Shown here: positions 1-5,124 of the stretch, one piece after another
How the letters are laid out: the number at the start of each line of letters is the position of its first letter
Numbering within the stretch: position 1 is the stretch's first letter
Assembly: GCA_024279575.1 (NCBI GenBank)
Contig: JAJRRJ010000118.1
Coordinates: forward strand, 1-6,048
DNA: 6,048 bases
Source of the DNA: Alphaproteobacteria bacterium
GTDB taxonomy: Bacteria; Pseudomonadota; Alphaproteobacteria; Rhizobiales; Devosiaceae
Reading direction: 5' to 3'
Position numbers and translations under genes: made by a program
Notes under the pieces: generated by a model
Database searches by the model: none
Seen by the model: the letters and a program-made list of their open reading frames with translations, nothing else
What the model was told of the DNA's origin: nothing

Positions 1-69
1 GTTCAACCCGTTGATCAATGCGCGTACATCATCCTGCAATGGTGTTTCAATGGAAACAAGAACATCCAT
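1..69 (-). CDS. Probable GNAT-family N-acetyltransferase, N-terminal fragment (runs off left edge)
   Basis: An open frame reads leftward from an ATG at 69-67 to base 1, giving 23 codons without a stop (begins MDVLVSIETP, then LQDDVRALINGLN). The wording 'ETPLQDDVRALI..LN' matches, from memory, the start of a GNAT acetyltransferase encoded between gatC and gatA in rhizobial genomes. GNAT enzymes move an acetyl group from acetyl-CoA to an amine; no substrate can be inferred here. The acetyl-CoA site is not in the window, so the assignment rests on the N-terminal motif and on position. The start lies only 5 nt after the gatC stop, so the two are probably co-transcribed. The ribosome site is weak (TAGGG-like, overlapping the gatC stop). 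A second ATG at 65-63 is in another frame that hits a stop after 16 codons. The fragment does not look like the N-terminus of GatA, the other obvious expectation after gatC. Confidence 0.6.
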   Translation of the reverse strand, partial: MDVLVSIETPLQDDVRALINGLN

Positions 70-74
70 CAACC

Positions 75-362
75 CTACTCGACGACCTTTGGCACCATAA
101 AGAAATTGTCTTCGCTCAAGGGCGCATTAGAAACGATTTTTCCCGCATGTCCGCCAAGGTTCACCTCATCCTTACGCAAACGCTGAGTCATGGGTGTCAC
201 TGATGTCATTGGCTCCACACCTTCAACATCAACTTCATTCAACTGCTCAACAAATCCAAGAATGGCGTTAAGTTCCCCCGCATAGGTTTCCACTTCGCTT
301 TCTTCAATTTTGATCCGAGCCAAATGCCCTATACGGCGCACGATCTTTGCATCAACTGACAT
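75..362 (-). CDS. gatC: Aspartyl/glutamyl-tRNA(Asn/Gln) amidotransferase subunit C
   Basis: This is a complete 95-residue protein, normal length for GatC. GatC is the small subunit of GatCAB, which converts Asp-tRNA(Asn) or Glu-tRNA(Gln) to the amidated forms in the cytoplasm; it wraps around GatA and helps hold GatB. Family signatures are clear: RIGHLARI at residues 10-17, LNAILGFVEQLNEVD at 31-45, VEPMTSV at 49-55, R63-x-D65, NAP at 79-81 and the C-terminal FFMVPKVVE at 87-95. The frame stays open upstream to 548, but ATG 362-360 is chosen because it begins the conserved protein (MSVDAKIVRRI) and has an AAGGAA ribosome site at 376-371, 8 nt away. The extra upstream codons are Cys/Phe-rich and unlike GatC. 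It is divergent from ruvX. The next leftward gene begins 5 nt after the stop; gatA and gatB are not visible. Confidence 0.96.
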   Translation of the reverse strand: MSVDAKIVRRIGHLARIKIEESEVETYAGELNAILGFVEQLNEVDVEGVEPMTSVTPMTQRLRKDEVNLGGHAGKIVSNAPLSEDNFFMVPKVVE

Positions 363-564
363 GTATATATTTCCTTGAAACGGGACGGCATACCACCGTC
401 TGCAATATGATATTCTCTTAACAAAGCCAACGTCGCTCTTGCAAGAGAATTTGCATTTTTGAAAGCTATGGGAAAAAACAAAGCAAATCTCACCACCAAA
501 CATAACAAACACGCATGACAAACACACATGGACCAATTGCAACAACACTGGTAAAGGCCAACCA
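363..564. other. Divergent gatC-ruvX intergenic region
   Basis: These 202 bp separate the two divergent start codons and must hold the 5' signals for both genes unless ruvX is read from elsewhere. The ruvX side (about 451-564) is rich in A and C. For gatC the best leftward match I found is TTGGCT (430-425) and TATTGC (407-402) with a 17-nt spacer, a poor -10. I found no convincing -35/-10 pair for ruvX. The clearest structure is the inverted-repeat cluster at 412-450, listed separately. Frames extending into this region on the minus strand have no recognisable protein sequence. Confidence 0.6.
412..450. repeat. Inverted repeat with nested 12-bp palindrome, possible operator
   Basis: ATTCTCTT at 412-419 is mirrored exactly by AAGAGAAT at 443-450. 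The right arm overlaps a perfect 12-bp palindrome, CTCTTGCAAGAG, at 436-447. The core CTCTT/AAGAG therefore occurs three times in 39 bp. It lies 50-88 bp upstream of gatC and 115-153 bp upstream of ruvX, a plausible place for a dimeric regulator to act on either gene. There is no T-run after it, so a terminator is unlikely. No known regulator motif is recognised, and the function is inferred from symmetry and position only. Confidence 0.4.
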
Positions 565-1053
565 ATGGAACATGAATCAACAAACTCTCAATCTGAAACT
601 GAGCAACACACTTCCCCGTTGGCACACCTTCCCGACACCGGTCGCCTGATGGCACTGGACCTTGGCACAAAAACCATTGGCGTTGCGATTTCCGACGGGG
701 TACGTCTGACCGCCACGCCGCTTGAAACCATCAAACGCAAAAAGTTCACTTCTGATGCAACGCGGATTTGTGAAATCATTTCTCAGCACCAAATTGGAGG
801 CATCGTTATCGGGTTGCCCCTTAACATGGATGGCACCGAAGGCCCCCGCGCGCAATCAACCAGAGCCTTTGCCCGCAACCTGAAATCCAGGACCGATCTG
901 CCCATCGCATTCTGGGACGAACGCCTTTCCACAGCCGCCGTTACCCGCACTCTTATTGAAGCAGATGTATCGCGCGCAAAAAGAGCTGAAGTTGTCGACA
1001 AACTCGCTGCCAGCTTCATCCTGCAAGGGGCGTTGGATCACCTTGGGACCTAA
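565..1053 (+). CDS. ruvX: RuvX/YqgF family pre-16S rRNA processing nuclease (putative Holliday junction resolvase)
   Basis: This is a complete 162-residue protein with one YqgF domain (about 27-160) of RNase H-like fold. The family matures the 5' end of 16S rRNA and has also been proposed to resolve Holliday junctions; it is cytoplasmic. Visible motifs are ALDLGTKTIGVAISD at 30-44 with acidic D32, GLPLNMDGTEGPRAQ at 83-97, WDERLST at 117-123 with D118 and E119, and VDKLAASFILQGALD at 144-158 with D145. These acids are the expected catalytic set. Residues 1-26 form a polar, Ser/Gln/Thr-rich extension longer than in the E. coli protein; rhizobial homologues also carry a short N-terminal extension. 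ATG 565 is supported by AAAGG at 553-557, 7 nt upstream. It is divergent from gatC and followed by the 11-bp repeat array. I see no hairpin plus T-run terminator after the stop. Confidence 0.95.
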   Translation: MEHESTNSQSETEQHTSPLAHLPDTGRLMALDLGTKTIGVAISDGVRLTATPLETIKRKKFTSDATRICEIISQHQIGGIVIGLPLNMDGTEGPRAQSTRAFARNLKSRTDLPIAFWDERLSTAAVTRTLIEADVSRAKRAEVVDKLAASFILQGALDHLGT

Positions 1054-1089
1054 ACCGGGCACGCTTTTTGAAGGTCTCCCAAACTTTTA

Positions 1090-1166
1090 CTGTTATTCCT
1101 CTGTCATTCCTCTGTCATTCCTCTGTCATTCATCTGTAGTTTCACTGTAATTCGCCTGTCATTTAG
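1090..1166. repeat. Tandem array of seven 11-bp units
   Basis: Seven head-to-tail units of exactly 11 bp fill 77 bp of the ruvX-transporter gap, each starting with CTGT. They start at 1090, 1101, 1112, 1123, 1134, 1145 and 1156. Units 2 and 3 are identical (CTGTCATTCCT), units 1 and 4 differ from them by one base, and units 5-7 drift (CTGTAGTTTCA, CTGTAATTCGC, CTGTCATTTAG) while keeping CTGT and the period. No indel breaks the register. The array ends 31 bp before the transporter ATG. An identical centre with decayed edges is typical of a minisatellite that grew by slippage. The period near one helical turn would also place every unit on the same DNA face, so a binding-site array is possible. 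The forward frame through it has no recognisable protein, so I treat it as noncoding. Confidence 0.9.
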
Positions 1167-1197
1167 TTAACCAACCTGCACTATTGGACGCCCGGTC

Positions 1198-2136
1198 ATG
1201 GTCATTGTATTTTCGTCATTATTGCCAATTTTTGCCCTCATTGCCCTTGGCTTTATTTTGCGCAAATCCAATTTCGTTCCATCAGAACAATGGCGCGGGG
1301 TCGAGATGATTTCCTTCTGGCTTCTGTTTCCCGCCCTTCTCATCACCACCCTCGCCCACGCTGATATGGCCTTTGGTGAACTCACATCCTTTGGCATGGC
1401 TTTGTTCGCAATGGTGGTGATCGTTTCCTTTTTGGTATGGCTTTTGCGGCGTCCGTTGCACGACATCTGGCATGTTCGCGGCCCCGCATTTACCACCATA
1501 TTTCAAACCTCAACCCGCTGGCATGGCTTCATCGCGCTGGCCGTTATAGAAAAGCTTTATGGCACCTCCGGGCTGGCAATTCTGGCCATCGCTTTTGTTT
1601 TTATGGTGCCATTCCTCAACGTCATAAACATTCTGATTCTAGCCATTTATGCTGGGAAAACAAAACCCACATTCGCTCTGATTTCTGGCGCATTATTGCG
1701 CAACCCATTGCTTTGGGGAATTGCAATCGGCATACTTATCAATGTGTTAGATATAAAATTACCTGATCCTCTTTTTGTCACCCTTGATCTTCTTGGACGT
1801 GCTGCCCTGGGGGTTTCGCTGTTGGCGCTTGGCGCGGGATTGAGCTGGAAAGCTATGAAAACCTCCGGCAAGGAAGTTGTTTTTTCCTCAATGGTCAAAC
1901 TGTTGTTTACCCCCGTTTTGGCCGCCGGCCTGGCACTTGTTTTTAATGTCACCGGTGTCCAGTTCATTATTATGATTATCGCGGCCTCTGTTCCCACCGC
2001 CGTCAATGGTTATGTGTTGGCCCGCGCCATGGGAGGCGATACCGAACTTTATGCCGCCACTTCAACAGCGCAGGTTTTAATATCGTTCATAACCATGCCA
2101 ATCATTATCTATATTGCCATGAACTTCGCACAATGA
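1198..2136 (+). CDS. AEC-family (auxin efflux carrier-like) membrane transporter
   Basis: This is a complete 312-residue, very hydrophobic protein of the AEC/PIN-like permease family, usual length and about ten membrane helices. Approximate helices lie at 4-22, 37-54, 64-83, 97-117, 123-150, 159-184, 192-215, 227-249, 253-275 and 285-309. Family traits are the opening PIFALIALGFILRK at 10-23, FQTSTRWHGFIAL at 102-114, VPFLNVIN at 137-144 (a proline/asparagine pattern in a mid-protein helix) and AASVPTAVNGYVLARAMGGD at 262-281. Relatives export or exchange small organic anions such as malate or malonate; this substrate cannot be read from sequence. There is no separate signal peptide, as the first helix acts as anchor. 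ATG 1198 is the first start in frame, with only a weak GGA at 1186-1188 ahead of it. It sits between ruvX and pyrB on the same strand, with gaps of 144 and 81 bp, so it may have its own promoter near the repeat array. A link to pyrimidine synthesis is not shown. Confidence 0.9.
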   Translation: MVIVFSSLLPIFALIALGFILRKSNFVPSEQWRGVEMISFWLLFPALLITTLAHADMAFGELTSFGMALFAMVVIVSFLVWLLRRPLHDIWHVRGPAFTTIFQTSTRWHGFIALAVIEKLYGTSGLAILAIAFVFMVPFLNVINILILAIYAGKTKPTFALISGALLRNPLLWGIAIGILINVLDIKLPDPLFVTLDLLGRAALGVSLLALGAGLSWKAMKTSGKEVVFSSMVKLLFTPVLAAGLALVFNVTGVQFIIMIIAASVPTAVNGYVLARAMGGDTELYAATSTAQVLISFITMPIIIYIAMNFAQ

Positions 2137-2161
2137 AATTCGGCCCCTGACACAAAACCCC

Positions 2162-2190
2162 TTGGCACAAGCCCAATGGTGCGCTAGACC
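2162..2190 (+). promoter_or_regulatory. Candidate sigma-70-type promoter for pyrB
   Basis: TTGGCA at 2162-2167 and TAGACC at 2185-2190 are separated by 17 bp, with the -10-like element about 27 bp before the pyrB ATG. The -35 matches TTGACA at five of six positions; the -10 is weak (TA and A match). A start near 2197 would leave a leader of about 20 nt. The placement suits a promoter for the pyrB-pyrC-plsY-dprA group, but read-through from the transporter gene remains possible. Confidence 0.4.
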
Positions 2191-2217
2191 CTGATAAATC
2201 GGGGGCCAAGACATTTC

Positions 2218-3228
2218 ATGTCTGAACAAAAGACACATCTCTCAACTGCAATCCGCGCCGAAAACAACGGCGCAAACCCGCCATTTCCCCACACCCATCT
2301 CCTTGGGATTTCGCAACTAAATCAATACGATATAGAGAACCTGCTCAATCGCTCGGATGCTATGGTGCCCATTTCGCGCCAACCCAAAAAGACCCTGCCC
2401 ACCCTGGCGGGGAAAACACAAATCAATCTGTTTTTCGAAAACTCCACCCGCACACAGGCAAGTTTTGAGATCGCCGGGAAACGCCTTGGCGCCACCGTTG
2501 TGAACATGTCGGTCAACACTTCCTCGGTGGCCAAGGGGGAAACCCTGATCGATACCGCAACCACTTTGAATGCCATGCAGCCCGACGTGATTGTCGTGCG
2601 CCACCCATCCGCGGGTGCCGTAGAACTCTTGTCGCAAAAGGTTGGCTGCTCAGTTATCAACGCAGGTGACGGCGCCCACGAACACCCCACCCAGGCCCTG
2701 CTTGACGCACTGACCATTCGCCATCACAAACAGCGCATTTCCGGCCTTACCGTCGCTATTTGTGGTGATATTGCCAACTCGCGTGTTGCGCGTTCAAACC
2801 TGCTTCTGTTGGGTGCCATGAACGTTCGCACCCGGGTCATTGCCCCCAAAACACTGCTTCCCTCCGGCATTGAAAATCTGGCTACAGAGGTTTTCACCTC
2901 CATGGAAGATGGCCTCAAAGACGCCGACGTTGTCATGATGTTGCGCCTGCAACATGAGCGGCAGTCCGCCAACTCCAGCAAACTCCCCATCACCCCATCA
3001 ATTCGCGAATACTATCGCTTTTACGGCCTGGATGCCGACAAACTCAGCTATGCAAAGCCCGACGCGATTGTCATGCATCCCGGCCCGATGAACAGGGGCG
3101 TTGAAATTGACCCCGCAATTGCTGACGGGCCCCGTTCGGTTATCACCGAGCAGGTGGAAATGGGGGTCGCTGTGCGGATGGCCATATTAGATTCTCTCTT
3201 GAACAGGGGAGGAAAATCAATTGAATAA
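2218..3228 (+). CDS. pyrB: Aspartate carbamoyltransferase catalytic subunit
   Basis: This is a complete 336-residue ATCase catalytic chain. It joins carbamoyl phosphate and L-aspartate to N-carbamoyl-L-aspartate, the committed step of pyrimidine synthesis, in the cytoplasm. The carbamoyl-phosphate loop ENSTRTQASFE is at 74-84 (S76, T77, R78, T79). The second active-site loop SSVAKGE at 102-108 supplies K106 to a neighbouring subunit. RHP is at 128-130, HPTQALLD at 156-163 (H156, Q159), GDIANSRVARS at 183-193 (R189), LRLQ at 242-245 (R243, Q245) and HPGPMNRGVEI at 287-297. All expected catalytic residues are present. About 20 polar residues precede the conserved core at FPHTHLLGI, more than in most relatives, but no ATG lies between, so ATG 2218 is kept; its ribosome site is weak. 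There is no pyrI-like regulatory chain next to it. The last 8 nt overlap the following pyrC-like gene, as expected for a PyrB that assembles with a dihydroorotase-like subunit. Confidence 0.97.
   Translation: MSEQKTHLSTAIRAENNGANPPFPHTHLLGISQLNQYDIENLLNRSDAMVPISRQPKKTLPTLAGKTQINLFFENSTRTQASFEIAGKRLGATVVNMSVNTSSVAKGETLIDTATTLNAMQPDVIVVRHPSAGAVELLSQKVGCSVINAGDGAHEHPTQALLDALTIRHHKQRISGLTVAICGDIANSRVARSNLLLLGAMNVRTRVIAPKTLLPSGIENLATEVFTSMEDGLKDADVVMMLRLQHERQSANSSKLPITPSIREYYRFYGLDADKLSYAKPDAIVMHPGPMNRGVEIDPAIADGPRSVITEQVEMGVAVRMAILDSLLNRGGKSIE
3205..3213 (+). promoter_or_regulatory. Strong ribosome binding site fixing the TTG start of pyrC
   Basis: AGGGGAGGA lies inside the last codons of pyrB, ending about 7 nt before TTG 3221. 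It is the strongest Shine-Dalgarno match in the window and supports the TTG, since no ATG begins the pyrC frame near here. Its position within pyrB suggests coupling of translation between the two genes. Confidence 0.8.
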
Positions 3229-4528
3229 ACCACTGATCATCAGAAATGCCCGTATAGTGGACCCAGCTTCAAACACCGATCAAATTGGTGCCCTTTATGT
3301 CAAAAACGGCACCATTGAAGATATTGCATCCGGTGAAATTCCCGGCATGCCCCACGATGCGCAAGTCATGGATGCCAAAGGTCATTTACTCAGCCCCGGA
3401 CTGATTGATATGCGCGTTTTTACGGGAGAACCCGGCCATGAATACCGCGAAACACTGGCCAGCGCCTCAAAGGCCGCCGCCACCGGTGGCGTCACAAGTT
3501 TTGTATGCATGCCCGACACACTCCCCGCAATTGATGATGGCGCATTGGTAGATTTTATCATTCGACGGGCGCAGACAGATTGTTGCATAAACGTCCTGCC
3601 CAGCGCCGCTATTACCAAGGGGCTTAAAGGCAAAGAAATCAGCGAGTTTGGCCTACTCAAACAAGCTGGCGCGATTTGCCTGAGCGAGGGGCGCAACTCC
3701 ATTCAAAGCAGTGCACTGTTACGTCAGGCATTCACCTATGCCGCCAATTTCGATTTACCGATTGCGCACCATATTTCAGATGCGGGACTGACCGGCGAAG
3801 GTGTAATGAATGCGGGCCTGTTTGCCACAACCCTTGGCCTGAAAGGCATTCCGCGCGAAGCAGAAACCATTCCCCTGAGCCGCGACCTGCAACTGGCAAT
3901 GATGACGGGAGTACGTTACCACGCCGCACAGGTATCCTGCGGGACCTCCATTGAAATACTGGCCCGTGAAAAACAAAAGTCCCCCACTATTTCCGCCGGT
4001 GCCAGCATCAACAATCTCGCTTTGAACGAACTGGATGTGGGCCAATACCGCACATTTTTCAAACTCGCCCCTCCTTTACGCAGCGAGGATGATCGCCATG
4101 CGCTGATCGCCGGCCTGAATGCAGGCACGGTTGACACAATTCATTCGGGCCATGACCCGCAGGATGTTGAAGTAAAGCGCCGCCCCTTTGCAGAAGCGGC
4201 CAGCGGCGCCATTGGCCTTGAAACCCTGTTTTCCGCAGCCCTGCGCCTTGTTCATTCCCAGGACACTGATCTAATGACAATTTTGCGCGCAATGACCGCC
4301 AGACCTGCACAAATTTTAGGGTTAGATACGGGAAAACTCAGCAAAGGTGCTCCGGCGGATTTCTTTATTGCCGATCTCGACTACCCCTGGGTTGTCGATG
4401 AAGCCAGCCTAAAGTCCCGCTCCAACAACACCGCATTTGAAGATGCACGTTTTTCAGGTAAGGTCATGCGAACTTTCGTGGCCGGGCAACTGGTCTTTGA
4501 TCATCATAACGAGGTGCCAATTGTTTGA
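3221..4528 (+). CDS. pyrC: Dihydroorotase-like protein lacking metal ligands, probably a noncatalytic PyrB partner (PyrC'/PyrX type)
   Basis: This is a complete 435-residue amidohydrolase-fold protein of the class I dihydroorotase type. Active enzymes close N-carbamoyl-aspartate to dihydroorotate using zinc. The fold markers remain: LIIRNARIVDPA at 5-16, LLSPGLID at 56-63, TGGVTSFVCMPDT at 88-100, KLAPPLRSEDDR at 281-292, and PAQILGLDTG followed by the C-terminal beta segment. The metal site is degraded: the usual HxH after LID reads R65-V-F67, the expected DDG region is SEG at 155-157, the HVS motif is QVS at 237-239, and the TDHAP stretch is SGHDP at 309-313. In Pseudomonas an inactive PyrC' is needed for assembly of the PyrB complex, and rhizobial homologues show, from memory, the same 'RVF' change. 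I infer a structural role here, with a true dihydroorotase encoded elsewhere. The TTG start rests on a strong ribosome site at 3205-3213. It overlaps pyrB and plsY by 8 nt each. Confidence 0.9.
   Translation: MNKPLIIRNARIVDPASNTDQIGALYVKNGTIEDIASGEIPGMPHDAQVMDAKGHLLSPGLIDMRVFTGEPGHEYRETLASASKAAATGGVTSFVCMPDTLPAIDDGALVDFIIRRAQTDCCINVLPSAAITKGLKGKEISEFGLLKQAGAICLSEGRNSIQSSALLRQAFTYAANFDLPIAHHISDAGLTGEGVMNAGLFATTLGLKGIPREAETIPLSRDLQLAMMTGVRYHAAQVSCGTSIEILAREKQKSPTISAGASINNLALNELDVGQYRTFFKLAPPLRSEDDRHALIAGLNAGTVDTIHSGHDPQDVEVKRRPFAEAASGAIGLETLFSAALRLVHSQDTDLMTILRAMTARPAQILGLDTGKLSKGAPADFFIADLDYPWVVDEASLKSRSNNTAFEDARFSGKVMRTFVAGQLVFDHHNEVPIV
4511..4516 (+). promoter_or_regulatory. Ribosome binding site supporting the TTG start of plsY
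   Basis: GAGGTG sits inside the last codons of the pyrC-like gene, with its GAGG core 6 nt before TTG 4521. It supports starting plsY there and not at the in-frame ATG at 4437, which would add 28 residues encoded wholly within pyrC and preceding the first membrane helix. Confidence 0.7.
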
Positions 4529-5117
4529 ATTGAGCTTTTTATATGCCGCATTTCTGGGATATATTCTGGGATCAATTCCCTTTGGTCTTGTCCTGATAAA
4601 AGCCACCGGTGGCGGAGACATTCGAGACATTGGATCGGGCAGCATCGGGGCTACCAATGTGTTGCGAACCGGCAAAAAAGGCTTTGCGGTAGCAACCCTT
4701 GTCCTTGATGCGGGCAAAGCCGTTGTCGCAATAATTCTCGCTCGATATTTTTGGGGTGAAGCCGCAGCTATGATTGCCGGGTTTACAGCATTTCTTGGGC
4801 ACCTTTTTCCGGTATGGCTGGGGTTTAAGGGGGGTAAAGGCGTGGCAACTATGATCGGCGTGTTGCTGGCACTGGCATGGCCCGTGGGCATTGCTTTCTG
4901 CCTCGTCTGGCTGATCACAGCATTTATGCGCAAACAATCCTCAGTAGCCGGAATTACCGCCGCTGCCACCGCCCCGGTTTTCTCGTGGTTTATGGTTGGA
5001 GGTGCCCTGAGCATCACCGCTCTGGCCCTTGCCCTTTTGCTGATTTACCGCCATCATGAAAACATCAAACGCCTTATTGCAGGCACCGAGCCACGAATTG
5101 GCAGCTCAAAAAGTTAG
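4521..5117 (+). CDS. plsY: Acyl phosphate:glycerol-3-phosphate acyltransferase
   Basis: Starting at TTG 4521 the protein has 198 residues, the normal PlsY length. PlsY transfers an acyl group from acyl-phosphate (made by PlsX) to glycerol-3-phosphate, giving lysophosphatidic acid, the first step of phospholipid synthesis, at the inner membrane. Conserved segments are GYILGSIPFG at 13-22, DIRDIGSGSIGATNVLRTG at 33-51 (acyl-phosphate and glycerol-phosphate loop, with S39, G40, N46 and R49), DAGKA at 63-67, GHLFPVWLGFKGGKGVAT at 93-110 (H94, the KGGKG loop) and the C-terminal IYRHHENIKRLIAGTEPRIG at 175-194. Hydrophobic helices alternate with these loops, at roughly 4-26, 54-75, 81-99, 108-134 and 142-175. 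The start overlaps pyrC by 8 nt and has a GAGGTG ribosome site; a second TTG at 4530 is possible. dprA begins 7 nt after the stop, so all are likely one operon. Confidence 0.95.
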   Translation: MFELSFLYAAFLGYILGSIPFGLVLIKATGGGDIRDIGSGSIGATNVLRTGKKGFAVATLVLDAGKAVVAIILARYFWGEAAAMIAGFTAFLGHLFPVWLGFKGGKGVATMIGVLLALAWPVGIAFCLVWLITAFMRKQSSVAGITAAATAPVFSWFMVGGALSITALALALLLIYRHHENIKRLIAGTEPRIGSSKS

Positions 5118-5124
5118 ATAATAT

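Noticed and set aside
1..69. The left-edge frame as the start of gatA
   Set aside because: The residues do not resemble a GatA N-terminus and match a GNAT-like pattern better.
363..548. An N-terminal extension of gatC by 62 codons on the minus strand
   Set aside because: The extra residues are Cys/Phe-rich and unlike GatC, while the start at 362 gives the normal length and has a good ribosome site.
1054..1090. A rho-independent terminator after ruvX, suggested by CGCTTTTT at about 1061-1068
   Set aside because: No stable stem precedes the T-run.
956..1150. A small plus-strand frame over the end of ruvX and the repeat array
   Set aside because: Its second half is only a translation of the 11-bp units and its first half is out-of-frame ruvX; no ribosome site was seen.
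1090..1166. The 11-bp array as a CRISPR
   Set aside because: Units are contiguous, far too short, and there are no unique spacers or cas genes.
1167..1506. Minus-strand frames opposite the transporter N-terminus
   Set aside because: They are complementary shadows of hydrophobic codons, giving basic polar sequence without domain features.
4437..4520. An earlier ATG start for plsY at 4437
   Set aside because: It would add 28 residues encoded wholly inside pyrC; the TTG at 4521 gives the normal PlsY N-terminus and has a GAGGTG ribosome site.
4454..5017. A 187-codon open frame on the minus strand opposite plsY
   Set aside because: It is antisense to a clearly conserved gene, has a basic Pro/Ala/Arg-rich composition typical of a shadow frame and no recognisable motif.
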